Program-made: the position numbers and the translations under genes
The notes under the pieces: generated by a model
The model's database searches: none
The model's input: only the letters and a program-made list of their open reading frames with translations
Told to the model about the DNA's origin: nothing
Shown here: positions 1 through 13,700 of the stretch, one piece after another
Layout: each line of letters begins with the position of its first letter
How positions within the stretch are numbered: position 1 is the first letter of the stretch
Assembly (NCBI GenBank): GCA_027575765.1
Contig: JANBPT010000401.1
Coordinates: 1 to 38,186, forward strand
DNA: 38,186 nt
Reading direction: 5' to 3'
From: Tieghemiomyces parasiticus
Taxonomy: Eukaryota > Kickxellomycota > Dimargaritomycetes > Dimargaritales > Dimargaritaceae

Positions 1-2620
<2,620 letters not shown>

Positions 2621-3305
2621 CGAAAGGGTCCACAGTTGGGCGTGACTGATCCTGATCAACAAATACGCACCCTCCTTTATTATATTACCCTGCTTGGCGC
2701 CTTCATTTTAGTTCCATATCATCAATAGACATTAAATCTAAAGTTAGGCCAGCAGTACCGAAAGACTGACTTAATGACACTATGACTGAGCAATCACCGC
2801 TGGACCCTGTCGGGGTATAAGCTCACGGGTCGCGAACAGCCAGTAGAAATGGGTTGCCACGGGTGAAGAACACAAGGGGGGAGGGTTTGACCTCTCCATA
2901 GGAACACAAGTGGAAAGGAATCCACGCCATCCTAAACGTCTAGTGGGGCCCAGCTGATTGGCACCCAGCATTCCTACCACACAAAGGGTGGTCTTTACAA
3001 AGGCGGACAGTTGCATAGTGGTAAACCCGTCGTTCCCCCCCCCCGACAACCCAGACCAAAGTCACTACCTACTGACTAGGGATCTTCCTCATCCCAACGC
3101 CTTCCCAACCCTGGAGCACGAGGCCGCGTCGTGACTCTGCGAACCCGTCTACGTTTCTGGCTCCGTGTGAGACCCCGATTGACTGCGCACCCACCCTTTA
3201 ATTTACATTACTCCACCCTGCCTCCAAGTCGAATTTACTTATCCCCGCATCACCTCCTCCTCCTCCTCGGCAATAGCCTCCCGTAGGAGTTTGGCTTTGC
3301 TCGAC
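2621..3305. other. Intergenic: SMC3 3' region and DDB1 promoter region
   Basis: No gene seen. It holds a run of ten C at 3035-3044 and a short (CCT)5 repeat at 3253-3267, about 40 bases upstream of the DDB1 start codon. The sequence before DDB1 is pyrimidine-rich, as is common near fungal transcription starts. No clear TATA box or poly(A) signal could be fixed. Confidence 0.5.
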
Positions 3306-6300
3306 ATGGCCTTCAACTACGTAGCTACGGCCCACAAGCCGACATCGATCCGCCACGCCATCAAGGGTAACTTTCTGTCGCCCGATGAAACCAACCTGAT
3401 TTTAGAGTAAGTGCATACGCTCCCCGCTGGCGTCTCTATACGTCCTCCCTCGCGGGTCCAGCACGGGGCGGCGACCCTCACTGTACCGTACCCTGTACTC
3501 GGCCTGGCACAACAACGAACGGCCTGCGCACTTGGCGCTTTTAGTTCTTTACATCCAGTCCTCACCACCTCTGACCCTGGCCTCTAACAACCCTGTGAAC
3601 CCCCTCTCCCTTCACTGCAGAAAATGCACCCGGATTGAGATTTTGCGGCTGACCCCAGGCGGTCTGGTTCGTACCTTCAAGTTCAGTTTCAACGGCCGGA
3701 TAGCGTCCATGCAGCTGTTCCGACCCGAGGTAGGTATTCTAACGGGCTGTCGCCAACGCCGAACTCAACGGCCTACAGTCGTTGTACCATCCCTGATCGA
3801 CAATTCAACCAGTATGTTAATCTACCCGCCACATTGTTGCCTATCTATCTCGTTACCCAAAATCATTTCCTGCAATAGGGCCGCTTGACCGACCTCCTCT
3901 TCATTGTCACCGAAAAGCACCAGATCTGCGTGCTCAGCTGGGACCCCCGAACCCATGGCCCCGTGACCGAGGCCACCGGCGACATGACCGAGCTGGTGGG
4001 CCAGCCTCGTGAGAACGGGCCAATTGGTCTTGTTGACCCGGCCTGTCGGGCTGCCGTGTTGCACCTGTACCACGGTACCATCAAGGTGGTGCCCATGGCG
4101 ACCCCGTCCTCTCTACGCAAGACTGGGCACGGTCGGCCTGATCCTACGGGCGTTGTGCGATCGAATGCCCTTGTCGACTTGTATCCGTACAATCCGGCGT
4201 TCGGGCCAGTCACGGGAAAAGGGAAGGATGCGGCTGCTCTCCCTCGCCCTGGTGACCTCCACAACGCCTTCTTGGTGCGCATCGACGAATTTGAACTGAT
4301 TGACCTGGTTTTCCTACGGGATCTCCCCGTACTCACCCTCCTGACCCTGGCCCGGGACCGGGAAGGCTCCATGCAGCTCAAGTCGTACGCAGTCGGCCTC
4401 GATACCCAGGAGCTGAGCCCGGGACCCTACCCAGTCTACCAGGTGGAAAGTGGAGCCAACCTGCTGATCCCGTTGGCCGATGGGGCGGTAGTGATTGTCG
4501 GCCAGGTCACTCTGACGTACTACCAGCCCCCGCGGGCTGCCGTGGTAATTTCCATCGCGCCCAACGAGTTCCAAGTGTACGCTCGGATCGATGCGGACGA
4601 CTCCCGAATCCTGCTGGGTGATGATGAGGGTACGCTGTTTATCCTTATCCTACTGCGCAATGGAGCCGGTCACGTTACAGACCTCAAACTGCAGCGCCTC
4701 GGAACCACGACGATCGCTTCCGCTCTGGTGTACCTGGACGATGGGTATGTTTATGTGGGTTCGCACTATGGTGACTCCCAACTGGTACGCTTATCCGAGA
4801 AGGCCGTGACCCCCGGCCAATTCGTACGGGTGGTAGATACCTACCCCAACTTGGCACCCATCCGGGATTTCTGCGTGGTGGATACGGACCGGCAGGGCCA
4901 AGGCCAGATGGTGGCCTGCTGCGGAGCGTACAAGGGAAGTACCCTGCGCGTCATCCGCAACGGGGTCGGGATTGAGGACCAGCTTTTCATTCGCATATCC
5001 GGGGCCAAGCGGGTGTGGTCGGCCCGGACAACCGTGGCCGCACGGGACGAGTCCTTTTTGGCGGTTGGTTTCGCCAACGAGACCCGGCTCCTGACCCTCG
5101 ACCGCGGCGAGTTGCGCGAGGCCATCGGGTTTACAGATTTCGTCAGCGATCAGCCCACCCTCGGCTTACAGACCGTGCGGGGTGGTCTTCTGGCCCAGAC
5201 CACGGCAGTTGGAGTGCGGCTGCTTCGGTTCCCCCACGGGGGCCGGGTTGACGAGTGGCTGGCCCCGGCCAAGGCCCGCGTTCAGCTCGTTAGCACGCAG
5301 GCGGACAGGATCCTGTTGACCATGCAGAGCGGGTGGCTCGTGCACCTCGAGATCCAAGGAGAGAAGCTGGTAGAGCGCAGCCGGCGGCAGCTACCCCATG
5401 AGATTGCCAGTCTGACCCTCCCTATCGGCGGTGACCCGGAGGCGGCAGATACCGTTTCTCTATGCGCCGTGGCGTGCTGGGCAGACCCGGCTGTGTATAC
5501 GCTGACCCTACCGGACCTCGCCGACGCCGACGTTAAACCCCTGGGTACCGGTACCCTGGTTCGTTCCTTGGCCCTAGCACACCTGGACGCGACGCTGTAC
5601 CTGTTGGTTACGCTGGGCGACGGCGGGCTTCACCACTTTCAGTGTGATCCGACCACTGGCGGCCTCAGCGACGGCCGCCAGGTCCGCCTCGGCCACGGAC
5701 CTGCGCGGCTGGCGCCGTTCTACACTCAGAACGCTCTACACATCTTCGCCGCCGGCGACCGACCCACCGTGATCTACAGTCGCGGCCGGAAGCTCCAATT
5801 CTCCAACGTTAACGGCACCGGAGTACTCGACATGTGTTCCTTCAATTCGGCCCTTCTGCCGCAGTGTATAGTGACGGTGAGCGCCGCCGGACTGCGTGTC
5901 GGCCGCATTGACGATATCCAGAAACTGCATATCCGCACTATCCCGCTGAGCAACATCGAGCCCCGCCGCATCTGCTACCAAGACACAACCGGGGTGTTTG
6001 GTCTGTTGGGTAACACGCCGTTCGACATGGCTGATCCGCCAGGCGACGACATCGGTGACGAGCCATCGAGCCGCCACAGCGGAGATGCCGAGATGGGCGA
6101 CGCGACGACCAACGAGGCCTCTGCTGCCAATAACATCGATTCACGTCTGATCTCGTCCTTCCAGGTTGTGGACGGCCAATCTTTCGACGTGGTGGATGGC
6201 TTCCGCCTGCAATCCTACGAGCAGGCCGAGAGCTTGGTGAGCGCCCAGCTGGGTCCCGCTGCCCTGGATTACTTCATCGTGGGCACGGCATTTGTGTACC

Positions 6301-7250
6301 CGGACGCTGAAGACACGAAGGAAGGTCGCCTGCTGGTGTTCCGCTTCGCTCGGGACCAGTGCAAGTTGGAACTGGTGGCGCAGTGCAAGGTACCCGGATC
6401 AGTGTATAGCCTGGAACGCCTGGGGGACCGCCATTTCGTGGCGGCCATCAACAACTGCACGACAGTTTTCGCCTGGACCGATGAGAGGGAAGGAGGCGAG
6501 GCAGGGCCGGCCCTCCGGGAGGTGTGTAGCGCGGCCAACCACGTGGTGGCGCTCTACCTGACTGTGCGCGGGTGGCGGATCGCGGTGGGAGACCTGATGC
6601 GGTCCATCGCCGTGCTCGAGTTTAATCCCGAGGCTGGGACGTTGGTCGAGGTGGCCCGTGATTATCATACCAACTGGATGGCGGCCATGGAGGCCCTGGA
6701 CGACCAAGGTACCCATTATATAGGCGCCGAAATCGCCTTTAACCTGTTCTCCGTCCAGGTACCCCCTGCACCCTCTGCCACCGACAATAATCAGCAACCG
6801 ACCGTGGACGGTCAGTTGGCGACGACGGGTCTGTTCCATTTGGGTGATTTTGTGAACCGCTTCCGGCCGGGAGCCCTGGTGATGAACCTTCCGGACTCAC
6901 ACCCGGTGGCGCAGCCCCGTCTGCTGTTCGGCACCGTCAACGGGGCTATCGGCGTGGTGGCTACCCTGGACGAAGCCCGATTCCGGACGCTAGCCCAGGT
7001 CGAACGAAACCTGGCCCGCGTCATCCGGCCCGTGGGCGGGTTCCCACACGATACCTGGCGGCGGTTCGCTAACACCCAACGCGCCGTTGCTGACCACGGG
7101 TTTATTGACGGGGATTTGATGGAACAGTTCTTGGACCTGAGTCTGAGTGATATGGAGGCCGTCGTGCGCGGCGCGAACGGCGGGACCCCGCTGGATATCA
7201 GCGTGGAGGAATTGACACGGACGGTTGAGGACCTAGCTAAGATTTACTAG
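3306..7250 (+). CDS. DDB1: DDB1, adaptor of CUL4 ubiquitin ligases / UV-damaged DNA binding protein 1
   Basis: DDB1 links substrate receptors (DCAFs) to the CUL4-RBX1 ubiquitin ligase and acts in the nucleus in DNA repair and protein turnover. Exons 3306-3406, 3621-3729 and 3879-7250 join in phase to 1193 residues; human DDB1 is about 1140. The start ATG opens MAFNYVATAHKPT, matching the conserved N-terminal MSYNYVVTAQKPT as I recall it. Exon 2 ends MQLFRPE, equal to the family MELFRP block. Later landmarks are GIIGIIDPECR-like GPIGLVDPACR, DSQLVRL, YFIVGTAFVYPDAE, VGDLMRSIAVLEF, NLFSVQ, GLFHLGDFVNRF, LLFGTVNGAIGVV and FIDGDLMEQFLDLS, all typical of DDB1 rather than SF3B3 or CPSF1. Residues about 785-835 form an acidic, Ser/Asn-rich stretch in a region that is also disordered in animal DDB1. 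The two introns sit near the 5' end and the last exon is 3.4 kb. Very sure. Confidence 0.96.
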
Positions 7251-7746
7251 GCGGCCGCACTTGGGTATGGACGCCTCGAGCTTGCCAACTGCTATTGTAT
7301 TGGTATGTATCGCAGTCCCGGCAAACATACTTATTTTCTTTGGTAACCTTTAGGGAATGCAAGGGTGTAATGAGTTAGGATGGGGTATTAAATTCAGCCC
7401 CGTGACCATTGTGCCATATCTTGAGTGCGGACTTCAGTTGGCGCGTAACCTCCATCTGAAGGTCAGTGGGTGTCGACAGTGGCTCCATTTTTTATCCCCA
7501 CAGGTCCTTATCTGCAACTGGCCTCACAGCGCAACAGTCAGTTCAAAGCGAGCCCAATTATAAACCTACTGGCAATGGGATTGTTCGCCATGAGTGTGTT
7601 TATTGCAGGATCGAACACGAGCGTTGTATCGATTAAGCAGGTCTATTGACTGTTGTGCCAAAAAAAGACGTCCATTTGGGGGGCGGATGTAGACTCACAG
7701 GCAATTTAAATATTAGATGGTCATGAGTAAAAGGGGAGGGTGCCAG
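7251..7746. other. Intergenic between convergent DDB1 and MscL genes
   Basis: No gene seen. This is the shared 3' side of two genes that point toward each other. TTTATT at 7599-7604 reads AATAAA on the minus strand, 143 bases past the MscL stop, and could be its poly(A) signal. Confidence 0.4.
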
Positions 7747-8508
7747 TTAGTGGCCTGACTCGGCGGTCGTCCCTTCTGCGGCAACCTCGGCATAAGTTGG
7801 GCCGCCATGACTCGGGACGGGCGAGTGTTCGCCATCGACGGCGCCGTAGTGGGACCCAGAGGCGGTCGAGGGATCTTTGGTGAGTGCAGAGGTACAGCAC
7901 GGGCACCGTTTAGCCTTGATATGAACCGGCTGGTAGCAATACGGACATAGGTTCTTCGGCTCAGCCTTCTGCTGCTGACGGAACATTAATACGAGACGGA
8001 CCATCACGTACAGGGCGGCACCCACGATGAGGAAATTAACCGAGTACTGGATGAACCGACCGTAGTTTAGGGTGATGGCACCGTCGCTCTGGGCTTGCTC
8101 GATGGTGTTGTATTCTGGGAGCGATGAGTCGTTCTCGTCGCTACGGCCGGGCCAGAACTGGGTAGCAGGCTCTGCGTCGCCCAGGGTGTTCCCGTTGCCG
8201 TAGCGCAGGACGGCGAACCGGTTCTCAAAGTTAGAGCCGATGAGGAGACCAAGCGGCGGGAGCAGGATATCCTCTACGAAGGAACTGACAACTTTACTGA
8301 AGGCCGAGCCCAGAATGATACCAATGGCCAGGTCCACGACGTTGCCCTTGTCAATGAACTCTTTGAACTCGTCCCACAGGCTTCCAACGGAGTGAGCGAG
8401 GCGGTTTCGCACACCGTGTACGTCGACGTGAAGAAACTCGGGGAGTTTGCCATGGCGGTGCGAGCCCGTGAGGGGCTGCGACTCGTGCGCGGCCTGCGAG
8501 GAAGACAT
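7747..8508 (-). CDS. MscL-family mechanosensitive channel with C-terminal zinc ribbon
   Basis: A single-exon gene of 253 residues. Residues 46-95 carry the MscL core: an amphipathic start (LWDEFKEFIDKG), then GNVVDLAIGIILGSAF (TM1 and channel gate) and PPLGLLIG. A periplasmic-type loop runs from about 95 to 148, and TM2 is about 150-176 (NYGRFIQYSVNFLIVG...), matching the bacterial block HYGVFIQNVFDFLIV as I recall it. In bacteria MscL pentamers open under membrane tension to release osmolytes. The protein is longer than the roughly 136-residue E. coli channel: about 40 residues precede the core, and a cytoplasmic tail contains CPYC at 188-191 and CPCC at 202-205, with Cys188, Cys191, Cys202 and Cys205 suited to a zinc ribbon. 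The first ATG at 8508 is used; there is no obvious targeting peptide. It is convergent with DDB1 and divergent from CHD1. Family assignment is secure; the membrane used (plasma membrane or organelle) is unknown. Confidence 0.9.
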   Translation of the reverse strand: MSSSQAAHESQPLTGSHRHGKLPEFLHVDVHGVRNRLAHSVGSLWDEFKEFIDKGNVVDLAIGIILGSAFSKVVSSFVEDILLPPLGLLIGSNFENRFAVLRYGNGNTLGDAEPATQFWPGRSDENDSSLPEYNTIEQAQSDGAITLNYGRFIQYSVNFLIVGAALYVMVRLVLMFRQQQKAEPKNLCPYCYQPVHIKAKRCPCCTSALTKDPSTASGSHYGAVDGEHSPVPSHGGPTYAEVAAEGTTAESGH

Positions 8509-10745
8509 GTCGATGCGGACGGGGGCGAATGAGGGGGTCGGACTGGGGGGGACGGAGCGGAGGCGTTAGTGCCGATACCGGTAGCGTGTGATTTGAGAGC
8601 GCAATAAACTAGCAGGTAATAGAGAGGTTGTGGTACAAGCAGGCGTTTCAGACGGTGGCAGGGATGCAGGTAGTGTCTGCTTTATAAAAGGGCCGCCCTA
8701 GACCCAGAGAGGGTAATGTGCCCCACGGTGGAGGGCTACGAGAGGGGACAATCTCCGGCTGGTGCCGACCAGGTACTAGTCTAACCGCAGCATGGTTGAG
8801 AGGAAGAAGGGCAACCCACGCTAAAACCGCACTTGCATCGGCGGGGAGTGAAACCGCCCCATCCCACATGCAAGGGGCTGGCCTCACCCACTCACCTGCA
8901 GGTACACTGCGTTAAGGGGCACAGGGTGAGCTTCCAAGGTGATTGTCGTCAGCTCGTCGTCCGCCCTTGTCCGCACCACTCACCCCTTCGGATGAGGCCG
9001 AAGCCGCACCTCGAATGTTGACGTATCGATGGTGGCGCTGGGTCGGGGGCCGTCCGCACGCAAACGTCAGCATTGCAGGTCATGAAGTCATGGACCCACT
9101 CTCCGACTAGTGGCACCAATCCCCGCCGGACGTGTGCAACCGAATAGGCCCTCCTCCCCTATTTGGTACTCAGTAAGGCGCGAGTTGCTGGTACTATGCC
9201 ACTAGCTCTGGATCCTTGCTACTCAGTCGTACAATAGTCGCCGGCCTATTGAAGAGAATTGGGTAGTGGCGCACTGAAACGATATTGCAATATGCAAGGT
9301 AACGGTCGATAAGCAACGGCATCAGTGCCAACGGGTAAGACTCAAAGGGGTCGGGCAGGATAGCTATTGAAGGTCGCCGCCTTGTCCAGTCTAGGCCAGT
9401 CCTTGGCATCGATGGGCGACTTGCCATGTAAGGCTGGCATAGGGAACCGGGTCCGGCTTACCACTTTACCCAACCCCTCCTCGTTCGGATGCGACAATAT
9501 CGGGAGCTGGGTCACATTGGCATCCCTAAACCCGGTGGAATCTACGGTATTGCCTTGGTAGGTCGCTTAGCACTCAGCGTCCGCCGGCCGGTCCTGGTCT
9601 CTCGTCCGCGTTTCGGTCTCGCTGCCATATCCACCAGCCCTGGAAGAGTTGTCCGTCACCGTGCACTAATTCCATCGCTTTTCATTGACTGATCAAAATT
9701 GGCAGCGGCTGGTCCGTGTACACTGAGCCTATACAGTGCTGAATGGTCGTCTCTGGATATACTTAGATACAAGCATCTGCTGTGGCACCCTTGCATCCGG
9801 AATGCTCCCTTGGCTCAAGGTCAACCGCTGCCTGCCCTTCCCTCCGCGGTGCACCCGGTCAATGAACGTACCCACCGTGCGTCGACTCGACGACCATGGC
9901 ACAGCGCTTGCCTACTGCTGTGGCTGTCGGTCGGTTTTTACAGCAAAGCTAGCAAGAAAAAACCGCCCATGCCAGTGAAAGCAGTCAAGCAAAATGCAAG
10001 TGGGAGACGTATGGTTGGTGATAGGCCCGCGGGGTCACGGTGGCGCGACCACGCGTGCGCGTGCGCCCAGCAGACGGCCGGGCCTGATCTTGCAGTGGTG
10101 GTTCGGCCTTCTTCCTCGTCTCCTCCCACCGGCCTCCCCGCACAGCCGTTCCACACCGGCCATAGTTGAGCCAGTTTAGTGCGCGCGCCTCCGTCCCATA
10201 CTGGTGGCCCGTTACCTTGACTCCGCAGAGTGCCCGGCGTTGTTTATGTTAACCAGTAATCCCCCGCGCGGCCCTTTTGTACATTGTGTCGCGTTCCTGG
10301 AAAGCAATCAAGTTACTCTTCTCCCCTCCCTCTACGCGTAGCTACTCTAGTCCTTGACGTCCCCGAAAGCACCGTCCTCCCGCGATCGTGGCTCTCTGCT
10401 CACCTGGCCGTATCGACGACGGATTGGCCTTGATTCTCGAACCCACCACCCTCCCCGCATCCCGCTCCTACGTATCCAAGTCGTTACCTGTTTGCATTGC
10501 TCTTCAACTTGACCACCCTCCGATAGCCTGGAGTCCCGAACCGTCGGCCCCCCTTCAACCTCATCACGTTGATCATAACCACCATTGGTCTAACGTACGC
10601 AAGCCAGTGACGACCGACCCTCCCCCACGACACATCCGCTGGGCAATCGGCCAATTAAGTCTGGAGATTACCTCCCACAACTCAGTAACTCCAGCGTCCG
10701 TCCGAACAACTGACGACTTGTCGGCTACTACGCTCTGTCCTTGGC
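8509..10745. other. Long divergent intergenic region between MscL and CHD1
   Basis: No gene I can support in 2.2 kb. TATAAAAG at 8683-8690 is a good TATA-like site but reads on the plus strand, away from MscL, so its owner is unclear. Open frames at 9699-10169 and 10388-10762 on the plus strand show no recognisable motif and the second overlaps the CHD1 start in another frame. CHD1 regulatory sequence must lie in the right part. Confidence 0.4.
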
Positions 10746-13700
10746 ATGGACCCTCACTGTAAGTATACCAACTCTTCATGGAGGAATGCCACCGTCATTC
10801 CGCAGAACCGTTTCTGGCCACATGGGTGATTCTCGCAGATAGAAGCCCGGAGGTCCGTTAACACCGAGCCTCGATAGCTTATCCACGCTAACCGCATGCA
10901 TTCAACCGTAAACTGGTCGGAATGTCAACTGATGCCCCGATGCAACATCTTATACAACCAATTATGTTAATTTTCAGCTCCGTTCCTTAAGGGCGCCGCC
11001 GCCGCTGCCTTTTCCGAACGAGGCGACAAGTCATCGGCCGCGCCAGCCCGGTCTTTCGGCTCAGACTCTGACACGGACACCCCTGTAGCCCGGCCCACCG
11101 TTGGTAAAAAGGTGCCGCGCCAGAGCGCTCGGCCGACCAACGGCGCGACACGCCTGGAGTCCGAATCCGAAAGTAGTGCTGGCGACGGTAGCGACGACGA
11201 GAGCGCAGGTGCTAACGACCGATTCAGCGACGCTGCCTCGTCGGATTCCGAATTTGCCGCGCCTCGGCGCCCACCAGCGCGGCCCAAAGCCAGCGCCGCT
11301 AGCCGCTCCAAAAACCGTTCTCTAGATGGTAGGTAACAGCTCTTCTCTCGTAGGTCCCGATGCCCCATAAAATAGTCGGTGCCTCTAACTTACCGCGGCT
11401 TAACTGCTCGTTTCCACCCGCCATCGCACTTTCTACTATTTTATCTATTTATTCAGACGATATGGACTTTTCGGACGCCAGCTTCGACTCGGAGTCCGAA
11501 GAATCTTATGTCAGTTCCGCCCTGGACAGCGAATCCTCTGTCGGTAGCGCCGCCTTCAGCGAAAATTCCGATAGCGACTTCGAGTTCCGGCCGTCCCGCG
11601 CCAGGAAGCCCCGGCCCCCCAAAGCGGCCCGTGGGGCCGCCGCAGACCGCTTTGTGTCGTCTTTCGTAAATCGCAAGAAGGCCTCCAAGGGCCAGCCGTG
11701 GGAGGTTACCGACGACGAAGGGGGTGACGACCTGTCGGGCGGAAGTGACTATGGCAAGCACATCCGTCGCCGGTCTCCCACGGGCTTCGTAGATGAAGAG
11801 GGTGGTCGCAGTTCTACGCGCCGAGGTGCCGCGACCGTTAAAACTTACAATGAGCGCGAACTCTATGACTTCGGGTCGGACGCCGCCTCCGAGGAAGAGT
11901 CTGACGGGCCGGGTGGGACCCCCCGGAACGTTGGGACCCCGATGGGCCGTTCGGCGTCTGAATCGGGCGGAAAGCTGGTCCCGCTCATCAGCGAGCCGAG
12001 TCTCGAGGCCGAGGACGTGGTAGAGTCCCTCCACGACTACCGACGTCGGGCTGACCGACCCGCCGAGGTCGACGACGGTGACGCCGAGTTCAGCATTGAT
12101 AACTACGAGCTCCTGGTCAAGTGGCAGAACTGGGCCCACATCTATGACACCTGGGAGACCAGTGCCTACCTCAGCGAAGTCAAAGGGTTCAAAAAGGTTA
12201 CCAACTACGTCAAGGCCGTGGTGGAAGCCGCCTTTGATCTCCGCCATGACCCGGATACTACAGCCGAGGACCTTGAACAGACCAACATTCAGCGCGAGAT
12301 TGATCGGGACAACATGGCCCAGTTCGCCGTCGTGGATCGCGTGATTGCCTGTCGCGAGGCCCGACTCAGCGTAGCCGAACGCCGGGAGTTGGAACCTGGT
12401 AGTCGCAATCCGGTACCACGCTATGCGTTCCCAGAGGCCCACCCTGACACCGAAAAGACCGGCGAGAACGCCAATGGGGATGCCGACGCCGACGACTCCC
12501 ACCCCATGGAATATTTGGTCAAGTGGGGTGGTCTGCCATACAAGGAGACAACCTGGGAACCCGCCGCCCGCCTGCTGGCTCTTGACGCCCAGGACGCTAT
12601 CGACGAATATTACGACCGGCTGCGCAGCGAGACCTTGCCGCACCGGGGCGAGCACTACCACGGCCGCAACGCCCTGCGCCCAAAGTTCCATCCGCTACAT
12701 AAGCAGCCCACCTACCTGGCTGGCGGCGACTTGCGTGACTACCAGCTTAACGCCCTGAACTGGATGGCCTCCCTGTGGGCGCGCAACGAGAACGGGATAT
12801 TGGCCGACGAAATGGGCCTGGGCAAGACCATTCAAACCATCGCCTTCATCTCTTACCTGTTTCACAGCCAGCACGTATACGGTCCGCATTTGGTAGTGGT
12901 CCCACTGTCCACTGTCATGGCCTGGGAGCGTGAATTTAAGAAGTGGTCCCCGGACATTAACGTTCTGTGCTACATGGGCGACAACCGGAGCCGACAAGCC
13001 CTACGTGCTTTCGAGTTCTACGTCCCTGCCACCGACGCCGGGGGTCGACCACGCTACCCGGACTCGCGTTTTGCCCCGCCGGCCGCCGCCGAGCTAGCCA
13101 CCATCCGAGCCCGCCAGCCCCAGCTGCTGTTTAACGTTGTGCTCACCACCTACGAACTGATTTTGAAGGATGCGGACATTCTCGGGGATATCCGCTGGGC
13201 TTTCCTAGCCGTTGACGAAGCGCACCGCCTCAAGAACGCCCAATCGCTACTCGCCACCACCCTCCGCAATTTCTCCATCACCAACCGCCTCCTCGTCACA
13301 GGCACCCCGCTGTCCAACGTGCCCTCCGAGTTGTTCAACCTACTCCACTTCCTCATGCCCGAGAAATTCACCGAGCGTGAGCTGGCTTTGTTTGATTTCC
13401 AGGTTAACGACGCCGACCCGGAAAAGATCCGCGACCTGCACACCCGCCTCCGGCCGTACATGCTCCGTCGCCTTAAGAAGGAAGTGGAGAAGTCACTCCC
13501 GCAGAAAATCGAGCGCGTGCTCCGCGTGGAGATGGCCCCATTGCAAGAGCACTACACCCGGCTAATCACCACGCGCAACTACCAGGCTCTGAACCGCGGG
13601 GCCGGCGGCGGTAGCCACACCAGCCTTATCAATATCATGATGGAGCTCAAGAAGGCTGCCAACCACCCGTACCTGTTTCCGGGTGCCGAGCCCACGGGCC

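Noticed and set aside
7600..7625. B-box-like GTTCGATCC on the minus strand
   Set aside because: No A-box at tRNA distance and no cloverleaf pairing.
9699..10169. 156-codon open frame upstream of CHD1
   Set aside because: It has no ATG at its apparent start, no recognisable domain and no coding-like composition.
11453..12691. 412-codon open frame on the minus strand
   Set aside because: It lies antisense to the CHD1 N terminus and chromodomains, whose protein match is unambiguous.
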